DNA from: an uncultured Lachnospiraceae bacterium
Lineage (GTDB): Bacteria; Bacillota; Clostridia; Lachnospirales; Anaerotignaceae
Assembly (NCBI GenBank): GCA_944384295.1
Contig: CALWSU010000006.1
Location: 1-64,000, forward strand
Reading direction: 5' to 3'
DNA length: 64,000 nt
Every line of letters begins with the position of its first letter. Within the stretch, counting starts at the first letter, position 1. The notes beneath the pieces were generated by a model, which was not told the origin of the DNA, made no database searches, and worked only from the letters and a program-made list of their open reading frames with translations. Shown piece after piece: positions 1 to 9,006 of the stretch. Both the position numbers and the translations under genes were made by a program.

Positions 1-43
1 CACTAAATTATAAAACACCTGTAGAAGCTAGGTAGTTACTCCT

Positions 44-496
44 TCAAAATTTTGTCCATTTTTCTGTTGCCTTTCCACTTTGAAGTCCTAAATAGTCGTA
101 GTCCTGCTCTAATCTATTGATGGTGTCAGATATAGATTCTCCACGAATGGTTGCTTCCATCAGTATGACCCAGACATTCCAAGGGAACTTACTGTTTTCA
201 AGGAATGTGTTGGTCACAGCAGTAAATGACTTTTGACAGTCATTGCAGCGGTATCTTTGGAAGTTAGTATCTCGTCCTCTTTTGACAATATTAGTAGAAC
301 CGCAATGAGGGCAGGATGAGTTGACTCCTGCTTCAAGCAGTTTTCTTTCAATTTCAGATAGTTTTAAATTCTCTAATTCCTTGGCTATATTGACTTTATG
401 ATGCTTGTCGTATTCTTTTACAATCTTGGTTGCTTCTTCAATGGGTAGATTATAGAAGAAATCAAGGAATTCTTTTTTAGTCGTTTTAGGTTTCAT
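44..496 (-). pseudogene. IS1595-like transposase, N-terminal fragment
   Basis: About 150 codons encode the N-terminal part of an IS1595/ISXO2-type transposase. A zinc ribbon with two CxxC pairs (CPHCGST and YRCNDCQKSF) is visible, followed by a segment (FPWNVWVILMEATIRGESISD) typical of the helix-turn-helix that precedes the DDE domain. The start at 496 is chosen because a GGAGGG ribosome binding site lies 8 nt before that ATG; the open frame extends further upstream without one. Family members are about 300 residues long, and here the catalytic half is absent: the frame stops at 44 and nothing recognisable follows to the window edge. I read it as a dead insertion-sequence remnant. The family call rests on the zinc ribbon and context only. 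Confidence 0.65.
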
Positions 497-1022
497 AGGC
501 AGACCCTCCAATCTCATTTTATAGAATATAGATTGGGTTGTCCACTCCAGAAATCTTACAACGATATTTTTTATGTTTTGGGGTGTCTGGGTGTGTTTTT
601 TCCTTGGTTTCAAGGTGGATGGTTAGGATATCCACAACACTAGAATATATAAGTGTGTACTGCATATATTGACATTTGAATATGGAATTGATAGAATCAA
701 AACGTATGCTTTTTGTAAAATGGGTCAAAACACTAATTCAAAATAAAGAAAAATTCTTTATGGAAAAAGACTTCTTGCTTGTGTTCTGTTTCTATCAACA
801 GAGGAAAGCGAAGCCGAATTAGCGAAAAAGTAAGATTTTATTCTACCGAAATCGCTTATCAATATTTACACCGTACTTGTGAAACGACATGGTGGTGGGT
901 ATTAATAAGTAATTTTAATTTACTAAATAGACCAATGATTCAAAATTGAATAATAAACAATGAGAATAGCCGTATGTTAGTAAAAACAAGTACAATTATT
1001 TTTTGATGAAAGGAATTTTATT
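497..1022. other. intergenic region, no gene seen
   Basis: This is 526 bases of AT-rich sequence between the divergent transposase remnant and the lipoprotein gene. Short open frames here are antisense or out of phase with any ribosome binding site. No convincing hairpin terminator or sigma-A promoter pair was found. It may hold further decayed insertion-sequence DNA. Confidence 0.4.
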
Positions 1023-1817
1023 ATGAAAAAACTAATTGTATGTTTTGTTTTATCAATTGCGATGCTTACAGCATGTACCCAACAGTCACAGCCTGTGGAT
1101 ACTGAAGTATCAGAAAATACAACCTCTAATTTCACAGATGAAATGAAGATCCCTTATCAAAGTGATTTGAGTGTGGAAGATGGTGCCGATAGTGAAGAAC
1201 GTGTAGGGGATCATCAAAATAGCCCATACTTTACAAGCTTAGATTATTATAACATGGAGAGCACAGATACATTGACTATTATTCCACATTTCAAGACACA
1301 ACAACAAACAAGTGAATGGTCTTGTGGTTTAAGTGCAATGGTTATGCTTTTAGAACATTATGGATTGCTGGGTGATTATACAGAAGAATCCTTGGCACAA
1401 ATGCGCTCGAATGGTCTGGAGCCAGAAGGAACTACATTAAAAGATGTTGTAAATATTTTGGAAACTGTGACTGGCAGAGAAACAGAAAGTACTTATGATT
1501 ATCCAGGAGATAAGATTTATGAGTTTATGACCTTGGATCAGATTCAGACCTATTTAAAAAATGACCAGCCAATTATGGTAGCCTGGAATGATTGGGGCGG
1601 ACATTGGCAAGTAATTATCGGGTATGATACAATGGGTACAGAAACATATGCAGACGATGTGATTATTGTTGCAGATTCTTATGATACAACAGATCATAAT
1701 CAAGATGGCTATGGCATTTATCCTGCAGAAAGATTTTATTATAACTGGACAATGTATGATTTCTTTGAAGATTATGGCGTAGAAGAAAGAGATATGTTGT
1801 TTTGTGTTTTAAAATAA
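1023..1817 (+). CDS. C39-like peptidase domain lipoprotein
   Basis: The 264-residue product begins with a lipoprotein signal peptide ending in a lipobox (LTAC, lipidated Cys18), followed by a polar Ser/Thr/Glu-rich linker to about residue 80. The remainder is a peptidase C39-like papain fold: QQQTSEWSCGLSAM supplies the oxyanion Gln and candidate nucleophile Cys101, GGHWQVIIGYD supplies His194, and VADSYD supplies Asp219. Such stand-alone C39-like domains without an ABC transporter are surface-anchored cysteine peptidases or peptidase-like proteins of unknown substrate. An AAAGGA ribosome binding site precedes the ATG. The gene is monocistronic, with a strong terminator about 60 nt downstream. 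No immunity or bacteriocin gene is adjacent, so a role in bacteriocin export is not supported. Confidence 0.75.
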   Translation: MKKLIVCFVLSIAMLTACTQQSQPVDTEVSENTTSNFTDEMKIPYQSDLSVEDGADSEERVGDHQNSPYFTSLDYYNMESTDTLTIIPHFKTQQQTSEWSCGLSAMVMLLEHYGLLGDYTEESLAQMRSNGLEPEGTTLKDVVNILETVTGRETESTYDYPGDKIYEFMTLDQIQTYLKNDQPIMVAWNDWGGHWQVIIGYDTMGTETYADDVIIVADSYDTTDHNQDGYGIYPAERFYYNWTMYDFFEDYGVEERDMLFCVLK

Positions 1818-1879
1818 TTTTGATATAGACCATTTTACAAAGTAGCATTTGACTGATGATATATCTCAGAATAATAAAT

Positions 1880-1921
1880 AAGGGTTTTCTGCATGGATGA
1901 TATGACAGAAAACCCTTTTTG
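1880..1921 (+). terminator. Rho-independent terminator after the C39-like gene
   Basis: A perfect 12-bp stem (AAGGGTTTTCTG paired with CAGAAAACCCTT, loop of 14) runs directly into a T tract. Confidence 0.9.
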
Positions 1922-2023
1922 TCATTTTATGATAAGATTGTATTATATAGTTGCAGATTCAGATGATGATATGATATGATAATAGTGTTTATGTTGTATT
2001 GATTTGACAGGATGGAGGATAAA

Positions 2024-4024
2024 ATGAAGAAAAATATGTTTAAATCTGTTTCATTTATCGTATCTTTTTCCATATTGACTACAATATGTCCGATACAGAC
2101 TTTTGCAACAGAACAGACAAAAGAGCAAGATACCACGATTCAAATTGTACATACAAATGATATTCATGGTTATTACACCGAAACAGAAAGCGGTACATTG
2201 GGATTTGCGATGCTGAAAAGTATCATAGATCAAGAAGGTGCGGATCTTGTGTTAGATATGGGGGATACATTTCATGGTCAGGCTTTTGCAACGATTGACC
2301 AAGGAAACAGTATTGCACAGCTGATGAAAGATGTGGGCTATGATGCCGTTACACCAGGGAATCATGATTGGAGTTATGGTGCCGAACGCCTAAAAGAATT
2401 AGAAAAAATAGGTGGATTTCAAATTTTGGCTGCAAATGTTACTACAGAAAATGGTACAGATTTCTTTGAAGAAAATTATATCATAAAAGAAGTGACAGCA
2501 GATGATGGTACAAAATTAAAAGTTGGTGTGGTGGGTGTCATTGATGATGAATTTTATTCTTCTACAGCTTCCGATAATATCAAAGGGCTGAAATTTGAAG
2601 AAGAAGCACAAGAAGCAACCAAGATAGCAGCATATTTATCTGATGTAGAAAAATGTGATATTATACTTGCTATGACACATCAAAGCGACTGCAAAGAATT
2701 TGTTGCAAATATCAAAGGCATTGATGCGGTTCTGGCTGGACATGAACATATTTTGTTAGATGAAAGTTATCCTGATAGCGAAGGAAAGTTGGTACCAGTT
2801 GTAGAAGCAGGATATTATATGAATCATATCGGTGTTATGGAATTAACATTGGATGCAGACAGTAAAGAAATATTGTCTGTAGAGGAACGATTCTATGCAA
2901 TGGAAAATACAAATGACATCGCTGAAAATGAACAGGTCAAAGAGAATATTTCTCAAATAGAAAAACAGCAACAAACAATTCTCTCCCAAACGATAGGCGA
3001 TACAGAAAAAGCATATCCATATACATGGGAAGATATCCGTATAGCACAACAAGATATTGGAAAATTAGTAACAGAAAGCTATTTGAATTTCACTGGAGCA
3101 GATGTTGCTTTTGAAAATGCCGGGGGGATTCGTGCTGGATTAGAAGCGGGAGAAATTACATATCAAGATGTGATTAGCATTTCACCATATGGTAACATAG
3201 TTATCACGAAAAAGCTGACAGGAAAAGAAATCATAGATACACTCAATCAATCTATTGCAATCGGAAAAGCATGTGATGATATTTATACCATACAAAAAGA
3301 GGCAATAGAAAAGGGCGAAGATCCTTATCAGTATTCTTGGCCTGAGGATAGTGGTTCTTATCTGCAATTTTCTGGAATTGAAATACAAACAAATGAAAAT
3401 GGTCAAATCATTTCTGCTAAAATCAATGGAACAGATGTAAATGAAAATCAAGTTTATACAGTAGCAATGAATAATTATTTAGGAGAAAGCGATGTATATA
3501 CAGCATTGGCAGAAGCTGATTTGGAACAAGAATTTGGTACATGCGAACAGGCATTGCTGAAGTATATTCAAAGTCGAAATGATATGCAAATAGAAGAAGG
3601 GTCTGAAGCAACACCACAACAGGAAGTATTGACACGTGGAGATGTAGTAGATATGTTGATGGCGGCAGCAGATTCCTATCGACCCAATCTTCAGAAAACC
3701 GATATTATAAAAGGGTATGAAGATGGTTCCTTGCATGAAGATATGAAAGCAACAAAATTAGAATCATTGATTATGCTCAAACGTGCATTTGGAACCTTGC
3801 CACAGCCTGCAAGAAATAGCACTTTGCAGCCAGTATCCATAGACACCTTTACAGATATACCAGCATGGGCAAAACCAGAAATGACAGATATATTGCAATC
3901 TGGTATTGTGCAAGAAACTTCAGATGGTTTATTTTATCCAAATGAAACGATAAATACAGAACAAATGGAAATGTATATCAATCGTGTGTTAGAATTATTG
4001 GAAACAAATGGCGTGAGTGATTAA
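2024..4024 (+). CDS. exported 5'-nucleotidase/cyclic phosphodiesterase with SLH-like C-terminus
   Basis: The start at 2024 is preferred over an upstream ATG at 2012 because GGAGG (2014-2018) sits 5 nt before it. The 666-residue protein has a signal peptide (cleavage near TFA-TEQ) and then a UshA-type metallophosphoesterase domain with all dimetal motifs: HTNDIHG, DMGDTFHG, TPGNHDW, MTHQSD and AGHEH. A 5'-nucleotidase C-terminal substrate domain follows (FENAGGIRAGLEAGEI and ISPYGN motifs, roughly residues 320-510). The last 130 residues contain SLH-like repeats (TRGDVVDML; TDIPAWAKPEMTDILQSGI; FYPNETINTEQM) that would tether the enzyme to cell-wall polymer. It probably hydrolyses extracellular nucleotides. 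No other nucleotide gene is adjacent; deoD, deoB and guaD lie 18-30 kb away. Confidence 0.88.
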   Translation: MKKNMFKSVSFIVSFSILTTICPIQTFATEQTKEQDTTIQIVHTNDIHGYYTETESGTLGFAMLKSIIDQEGADLVLDMGDTFHGQAFATIDQGNSIAQLMKDVGYDAVTPGNHDWSYGAERLKELEKIGGFQILAANVTTENGTDFFEENYIIKEVTADDGTKLKVGVVGVIDDEFYSSTASDNIKGLKFEEEAQEATKIAAYLSDVEKCDIILAMTHQSDCKEFVANIKGIDAVLAGHEHILLDESYPDSEGKLVPVVEAGYYMNHIGVMELTLDADSKEILSVEERFYAMENTNDIAENEQVKENISQIEKQQQTILSQTIGDTEKAYPYTWEDIRIAQQDIGKLVTESYLNFTGADVAFENAGGIRAGLEAGEITYQDVISISPYGNIVITKKLTGKEIIDTLNQSIAIGKACDDIYTIQKEAIEKGEDPYQYSWPEDSGSYLQFSGIEIQTNENGQIISAKINGTDVNENQVYTVAMNNYLGESDVYTALAEADLEQEFGTCEQALLKYIQSRNDMQIEEGSEATPQQEVLTRGDVVDMLMAAADSYRPNLQKTDIIKGYEDGSLHEDMKATKLESLIMLKRAFGTLPQPARNSTLQPVSIDTFTDIPAWAKPEMTDILQSGIVQETSDGLFYPNETINTEQMEMYINRVLELLETNGVSD

Positions 4025-4151
4025 AAGTATGACATCGTCGTGAAATGAGTAAAATTAAGATTTTCAACGGTTTTTGAGGGCAATTTTCAAAGCCTGAAAA
4101 ACTAAATTTTATAGATGACATAGCGTTTTTGGAGTACAAAAACGTTTTCAG

Positions 4152-4228
4152 GCAGTGAGATTGTACTGACCCAAAAAGTTAGACCCAAAATCTAACAGTT
4201 GGAGGGAGAACAATCTTACTGCTTTTTT
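4152..4228 (+). terminator. long terminator hairpin, copy 1 of the GTTAGA/TCTAAC family
   Basis: Arms GCAGTGAGATTGT (4152-4164) and ACAATCTTACTGC (4210-4222) pair at 12 of 13 positions. The apex carries GTTAGA (4178-4183), loop CCCAAAA and TCTAAC (4191-4196), then TTGGAGG. Six T residues follow. The apical core and the TGACCCAAAAAG flank resemble the left end of IS3/IS150-type insertion sequences. Related hairpins lie at 6622 and 21149. It would terminate the nucleotidase transcript. Confidence 0.75.
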
Positions 4229-4662
4229 ACTGGGTGCGTTCGCTGAACAAAATGCATAGTTTCTATCTTGATATTGATAAAGTCAATTTTTTTTGTTCTA
4301 ATCATGTTTATAAATTAGTCAGACAAAGCATCTCATATTATATGTCTACCCAAAGAATCTTCTCAGAAAGACACAAAAGAATACCAATAGATACTGGAGC
4401 AAGAGTGATTTTTTGTATATAATTTTGAAATTTTGCACCATTAAGAAATTCTAATCATTATTGATAATAGTTATCATCGAAATATTTGCAAAAAGTTCTT
4501 GTAATTGTCCTTATTCTTTTTAAAAAATAAAATAATTAAAAAAACGTAACATGTGTCCTTTTCTGATACACTAATCTTTTATGTGAGTTTTAATACGATT
4601 TGTGAAAAAATGGAAGAAAAATATAGAATATGTAATATTTTTTTGAAAAATTGAAAAAAATA
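4229..4662. other. AT-rich intergenic region, no gene supported
   Basis: A 62-codon frame at 4234-4422 has no ribosome binding site and no recognisable product; it may be degenerate insertion-sequence DNA behind the IS-like hairpin. The rest, to the promoter at 4663, is extremely AT-rich with nothing identifiable. Confidence 0.4.
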
Positions 4663-4691
4663 TTAACATTTTGAAAAAAATGTAATATAAT
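4663..4691 (+). promoter_or_regulatory. sigma-A type promoter for the SGNH hydrolase/dipeptidase operon
   Basis: TTAACA (4663-4668) and TATAAT (4686-4691) are separated by 17 bp. Initiation near 4698 would give a leader of about 150 nt before the ATG at 4848. Confidence 0.7.
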
Positions 4692-4697
4692 ATCATT

Positions 4698-4847
4698 ATA
4701 CTACTTCAAACTATAAAAAGAGTAGGTTTCTCATCATTTCAAACTCACAGAAAAGGTTTAGGAAACTATTGCAGTTTGTTTGTCGGCGGGTGATTGGGGC
4801 TGTAATAAACCCCCTCAGGTGAATCATAAGAAGAAAAGAGGTTTCAA
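4698..4847 (+). promoter_or_regulatory. structured 5' leader, unidentified candidate cis-regulatory RNA
   Basis: The leader is markedly richer in G and C than the flanking DNA. It contains nested complementary segments: TGATT...AATCA enclosing GGGG...CCCC (about 4791-4828), then CTCAGGTGAATCATAAG before the ribosome binding site. I compared it by eye with the THF, glycine, cobalamin, c-di-AMP and SAM riboswitch signatures and found no full match. No intrinsic terminator is visible in it, so control would have to act on translation or processing. Confidence 0.35.
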
Positions 4848-5495
4848 ATGAAAAAACGAATCTTATGTTATGGGGATTCTAATACTTGGGGATTTAATGC
4901 CATGAATAAAAAAGTATATGGACAGCGTTTTCCAGAAGATGTTCGTTGGACTGGTCGTTTACAAATAATTCTTGGCGATGAATATACTGTGATTGAGGAA
5001 GGTCTTTGTGGACGTACGACCGTTTTCGATGATCCGTTGCGAGATGGTCTGAATGGATTGAAATATTTGATACCTTGTCTAGCGATACATAATCCTTTAG
5101 ATTATATGATTCTAATGCTTGGTACAAATGATTGTAAAGCAAGATTTGCCGCTTTACCAAAAAATATTGCTGATGGTTTACAACGACTGATTGAAACAGC
5201 ACAACGTGCAGATGTATGGAGAAATGGTCCTCAAATTTTGATTATTGCACCAACACCCATTGAGGAAGGAAGCGATATTTATCCCATCGGCAGAGATATG
5301 GGACCTTGTAGTAAAAAATCCGAAATGTTAGCAGAAGAATATGCGCTTTGGGCAAAAGAAGATGGCTGTGATTTTTTAGATGCTGCGCCATTTACCAGAA
5401 TGAATCAATACGATTATATGCATATGGATATTGAAAGTCATGCACGTTTAGCAGATAAAGTTGCTGAAATTGTAAAAGCGCGTTTACAAGATTGA
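4848..5495 (+). CDS. SGNH/GDSL hydrolase (arylesterase-like)
   Basis: The 215-residue cytoplasmic protein has the complete SGNH signature: block I GDSN with nucleophile Ser11, Gly55 (EEGLCGR) in block II, GTND with Asn94 in block III, and Asp194/His198 (HMDIESH) in block V. This arrangement resembles the arylesterase/acyl-CoA thioesterase-like SGNH group, which hydrolyses small esters or removes O-acetyl groups. There is no signal peptide. An AAGAGG-type ribosome binding site precedes the ATG. The dipeptidase pseudogene begins 20 nt downstream, so the two were probably one operon. The substrate cannot be told from sequence. Confidence 0.85.
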   Translation: MKKRILCYGDSNTWGFNAMNKKVYGQRFPEDVRWTGRLQIILGDEYTVIEEGLCGRTTVFDDPLRDGLNGLKYLIPCLAIHNPLDYMILMLGTNDCKARFAALPKNIADGLQRLIETAQRADVWRNGPQILIIAPTPIEEGSDIYPIGRDMGPCSKKSEMLAEEYALWAKEDGCDFLDAAPFTRMNQYDYMHMDIESHARLADKVAEIVKARLQD

Positions 5496-5515
5496 TTTTG
5501 TGGAGGTGGTATCAC

Positions 5516-6501
5516 ATGAAAGTATATGATGCACATGGAGATATTTGGTATGATATTTTGCAACATAGTTTGAAAGGGGAAAGAGATATTTTTCGTAAAT
5601 ATCAGCTTCCGAAATTTCAAAAGGGCGGTGTTTTTGGTGGAACGTTTGTCATGTGGGTAGACCCTCCATATGATGAAGATCCTAAAAAACGTATCAAACA
5701 GATTGAAGCAGCAGTGAAGCAAGAATTGATAGATGCTGCAGATATTTTGAATATTGTAAAACGTTTTTCAGATTTCCAGAAAGGTACAGATAAAGGAAAA
5801 ATCAATGTATTGATGGGATTGGAAGGGCTTTCCTATATGGAAGGTGATATCGATCAAATCAACTATTATTATGATGAATTTTCTGTAAGAACAATGATGT
5901 TGACATGGAACGAAGAAAATGCCTTTGGTTCAGGCTGGCCCGGCGATCCAGAACGTGGTTTGACCAAAGAAGGAAAAGAAGCAGTCAAACGTATGAATGA
6001 GTTAGGCATTGTTTTAGATGTTTCGCATTTGAATGACAAAGGATTTTGGGATGTTATTTCTCTTTCGGGAATCCGGTGATTGCTTCTCATAGCAATTGTC
6101 GTGCGATTGCAAATCATGGTAGAAACTTGACAGATGACATGATCAAAGCAATCGCTTCCACTGGCGGTGTGTTGGGTATGAACCGATTAGATGGCTTTAT
6201 CAACGAAGATGAGAATAAAAAAAGTGTTGATGGTTTGGTGGACCATGTAGAACATATTGCCAATTTTGTAGGCATTGATCATGTGGGTTGTGGTTTTGAT
6301 TTTGAGGATTATATCGTACCAGAATCTTTATTGAAAAATGGTGTGGCAAAAGATGATCCAAGCGGTACAAAGGGACTTTGTTCAGCGGCAGATGCTTCCA
6401 ATTTCTTAGAGGCTATGAAAAAACGCGGATTTAGTCAAGAAGATATCGAAAAAGTAGCATATAAGAATTTTTATAGAGTTTATCAAAAAGTATTGAAGTA
6501 A
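5516..6501 (+). pseudogene. membrane dipeptidase (peptidase M19), frameshifted
   Basis: Two overlapping frames together spell one M19 (renal dipeptidase-like) protein of about 328 residues, which would cleave dipeptides using two zinc ions. The first frame (5516-6079) carries DAHGD (His7, Asp9), the bridging Glu in MGLEGLSY and VSHLNDKGFWD. The second (from about 6060 to 6501) carries NPVIASHSNCRA, GGVLGMN and DHVGCGFDFED. The frame breaks near 6060-6068, at TCTCTTTCGGGAATCCGG, where one missing base restores the expected continuation. All metal ligands survive on either side, so the lesion is recent or a sequencing error. The start at 5516 has a GGAGGTGG ribosome binding site. If the lesion is real, translation ends in ISLSGIR and the zinc site is incomplete. 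Confidence 0.85.
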
Positions 6502-6621
6502 TCAAAAAACGACTTGTTACATCATATGATAAACTCAATCAACTACCTCTTATAAAAATTTGATTTTATTCAAAATCCAAATAACCAAAAATATATAAAT
6601 ATAAAATAGGATTTACGTCGT

Positions 6622-6678
6622 ATACCGATTTCCAAAAGTTAGACCCATCATCTAACCATTGGAGGTCGGTATTTTTTT
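6622..6678 (+). terminator. long terminator hairpin, copy 2 of the GTTAGA/TCTAAC family
   Basis: ATACCGA (6622-6628) pairs perfectly with TCGGTAT (6666-6672). Internally, GTTAGA (6638-6643), loop CCCATCA and TCTAAC (6651-6656) form the apex, and TTCC/GGAGG extend it. Seven T residues follow. It terminates the dipeptidase operon. The apical core is shared with the hairpin at 4152, but the outer arms are different in sequence and still complementary. Confidence 0.7.
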
Positions 6679-6895
6679 GTGTCGAAACATAACCTTGTCA
6701 GTAAGAAAAAGTGGTATCTTTTCCTACAAAAAAGACCAAGGCAAACAAAGTTTTTTTATCTGTGACAATATGGATTGTCAGAACAATATCTGTATAGATT
6801 TGTAGAATGGGAAAAGCATATCTTGCATGGATTTCTGAGCAGCAAAATGATATGTAACAGGTATCTGTTGTGGATATATTATTGGATCAATGATA
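6679..6895. other. intergenic region, no gene supported
   Basis: A plus-strand frame at 6775-7014 overlaps the minus-strand terminator at 6896, lacks a ribosome binding site and resembles nothing known. A short frame after the hairpin (from about 6680, lysine-rich) stops after some 28 codons and could be an insertion-sequence remnant. Confidence 0.35.
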
Positions 6896-6933
6896 TAAAA
6901 AGGGTGAAATCCCTGGATACAAGGATTTCACCC
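6896..6933 (-). terminator. Rho-independent terminator of the minus-strand hypothetical gene
   Basis: GGGTGAAATCC (6902-6912) pairs perfectly with GGATTTCACCC (6923-6933). On the minus strand a T-rich tail (complement of 6896-6901) follows. Confidence 0.85.
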
Positions 6934-7026
6934 ACAAATATCTCAATTTTTTATCAATCCCATTTTGATGTCATGCAATTCAAATCAAAATCATACAAAT
7001 GCTGCCCAAAATGAATCACAAGATTT

Positions 7027-7623
7027 TTACTGTTTGTTGTATCCATCCATAGAACCATGTTCTTCCCAATAATCCAAGCGCTTCATAGTTTCATGATAGG
7101 TGTCTTGACATACTTGTGGCAGGCTGTCCAAACCACCAACTTCTGCAAAGCCTTTTTGTATTGCTTCTCTCAAAATACCTACTTTCTCAACATCACCACC
7201 AGAAAGTGACATTGCCATATCTATCAATCTAGTGGATACAGCGTCCACGCCCCATTGTCCGGTTTCGGAAATGGCTTCTGCCGCTGCTTCTGGTGTTGTA
7301 CCAATCCCAAGTTTTTTTGCAAGTTCTTCAAAATCTTGACGATTCGCAATAGATACTTGCTGATTGAGCATTTGCTTTGCTAAATCGATCATACTTTGTT
7401 TCATTTGATTTTTCAGTTCGTTTACTTGTTCTTCAGTCAATTTTTTGGGTGGTGCATATGTTATGGATTCTTCTACAGTTGTATCATTTGATTTTTCAAA
7501 TACATCTTGGTTTTTAGATATGGATTGGTTATGAGATGCAGAAACATCTTGTTTTTGTTGTGTTGCTTTTTTTTCGTACATAGTATTGTTGTACATGGTG
7601 GTGCGTAAATGATTGATTTGCAT
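7027..7623 (-). CDS. conserved hypothetical protein, soluble
   Basis: The 198-residue product starts at 7623, where AAGGAGG lies 8 nt upstream of the ATG; a longer frame to 7650 lacks this. The first 75 residues are polar, Gln/Lys/Ser-rich and probably disordered. Residues 75-115 (KKLTEEQVNELKNQMKQSMI) look helical. The conserved part is C-terminal: GQWGVDAVSTRLIDMAMSLSG, then KVGILREAIQKGFAEVGG and a final TYHETMKRLDYWEEHG helix. I recall similar WGV...R...A...G...GF.E C-termini in uncharacterised proteins across bacteria but cannot name a function. No signal peptide or membrane segment. It is monocistronic, with its own terminator. Confidence 0.75.
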   Translation of the reverse strand: MQINHLRTTMYNNTMYEKKATQQKQDVSASHNQSISKNQDVFEKSNDTTVEESITYAPPKKLTEEQVNELKNQMKQSMIDLAKQMLNQQVSIANRQDFEELAKKLGIGTTPEAAAEAISETGQWGVDAVSTRLIDMAMSLSGGDVEKVGILREAIQKGFAEVGGLDSLPQVCQDTYHETMKRLDYWEEHGSMDGYNKQ

Positions 7624-8027
7624 AAAAAACGCCTCCTTTTCGTAGGTCATAGAATCTGCTAGATTAACATGATAGGTTTACTTGCTTGTGTATTTTGAGA
7701 GTGATTGCATTATCAAATAGATATATGACGGTTCCGGTATAAAATAAGAAAATATGTTACTTTTTGTATTTTCATGTTAAGTACACAGATTCATAGGGTT
7801 ATATATTAAAATCTTCTTTATTGATATATCGACCATAAATGAAAAAGCATAATCAATATATTCAATAAATATTTCAGTATGGATTTGTGCATATCTGAGA
7901 AGTCAAATGTGCAGAAAAGTCTATGTTGTGGTATAGTAGTAAAAGATAAAGGATATAAGAGATAGCGAAACGATATTTTGGCAAATGGCAATAACATAGA
8001 AAATGGAATCAATAGAGGTAATAAATT
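7624..8027. other. divergent intergenic region
   Basis: This 404-base AT-rich region separates the minus-strand hypothetical gene from dus and should hold both promoters. I could not choose a convincing -35/-10 pair on either strand, and I see no gene or strong hairpin. Confidence 0.4.
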
Positions 8028-8996
8028 TTGAAAATCAAGCAAATCAGACTCAAGAATATTGTGATACCCAATAATATATTTATGGCACCTTTAGCCGGAT
8101 ACACATGTTATCCATTTAGAATATTATGTCAGGAATTAGGTGCTGGACTTACATTTACGGAAATGGCAAGTGCGAATGGTCTAAGACACCATGACCATGT
8201 AGCAACAAATATCATATTTACAGATGAGAGAGAAAAAATAAAAGCGGTACAGCTGTTGGGCGGAGAACCAGATATTATGGGAATGGCTGCGTGTAGTGAA
8301 CGCTTGAAAGATTTTGATATTATTGATATCAATATGGGCTGTCCTGTACCAAATGTATTCAAAAATGGAGAGGGCAGTGCATTATTAGGCGATATGAAAA
8401 GGGCTTATCACATCATTCATCAGTGTAAAAAAAGCGGTAAAATCATCAGCGTAAAATTTAGAATTGGTATCAAAGAAAATGAACCAATCACAGCAGAATT
8501 TGCAAAAATGTGTGAGGATGCTGGAGCGGATGTGATAACGATACATGGTCGCAGCCGCAGTATGATGTATAACGGAACACCGTATTATGAACAAATACAC
8601 CAAGCGAAGTCAGTTGTCCAGATTCCGGTTATAGCGAATGGTGGTATATTTTCCAAACAAGATGCGGATTTTATGATGGAACAAACAGATGCAGATGGTG
8701 TGATGATTGGAAGATATGGTTTAGAAAATCCCTTTATATTTTGTGAATTATTAGGCAATACACAGATACAGAAAACGAAATTAGATATTTTAAAAGAGCA
8801 GATACAGTTAGTGCGAGAACTTTGTGATAAAAATATTTATACAGAAACGTTTGCTCTTTCCTATATGAAAAAACTATGCGGTTATTTTATGAAAAAGGAA
8901 AAGGGTACCAAACAATATAAACAAAAAATGTTTCAATGTGGCAGTATGAATGATATAGAGCATATCATAGAGATGGCTTTCAGTGAAATTTTATAG
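8028..8996 (+). CDS. dus: tRNA-dihydrouridine synthase
   Basis: The 322-residue FMN enzyme reduces specific uridines of tRNA to dihydrouridine with NAD(P)H. The Dus signature is clear: MAPLAGYT (residues 19-26), INMGCPVP with catalytic Cys105, SVKFRIG with Lys143, ITIHGRSR, VIANGGI and GVMIGRYG, followed by the helical tRNA-binding domain. The start is TTG at 8028 with an AGAGG ribosome binding site 12-16 nt upstream; no ATG fits. The usual VKNGEGS lysine is replaced (NVFKNGEGSALL). The LRR gene starts 10 nt after the stop, inside one transcription unit. Confidence 0.9.
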   Translation: MKIKQIRLKNIVIPNNIFMAPLAGYTCYPFRILCQELGAGLTFTEMASANGLRHHDHVATNIIFTDEREKIKAVQLLGGEPDIMGMAACSERLKDFDIIDINMGCPVPNVFKNGEGSALLGDMKRAYHIIHQCKKSGKIISVKFRIGIKENEPITAEFAKMCEDAGADVITIHGRSRSMMYNGTPYYEQIHQAKSVVQIPVIANGGIFSKQDADFMMEQTDADGVMIGRYGLENPFIFCELLGNTQIQKTKLDILKEQIQLVRELCDKNIYTETFALSYMKKLCGYFMKKEKGTKQYKQKMFQCGSMNDIEHIIEMAFSEIL

Positions 8997-9006
8997 AGGT
9001 GAGTGC

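Noticed and set aside
1023..1817. Bacteriocin-processing ABC exporter (C39 peptidase)
   Set aside because: The protein is a lipoprotein with only the C39-like fold; there is no ABC or membrane domain and no double-glycine leader peptide gene nearby.
4234..4422. 62-codon open frame behind the first IS-like hairpin
   Set aside because: It has no ribosome binding site, resembles no family, and lies in AT-rich DNA; treated as possible insertion-sequence debris only.
4894..5202. Long antisense frames across real genes (this one and, for example, 12175-12606, 58467-58859 and 63077-63535)
   Set aside because: They are complementary-strand shadows of well-supported genes, without ribosome binding sites or family matches.
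6775..7014. 79-codon plus-strand open frame
   Set aside because: It runs through the terminator of the minus-strand gene, has no ribosome binding site and no recognisable sequence.
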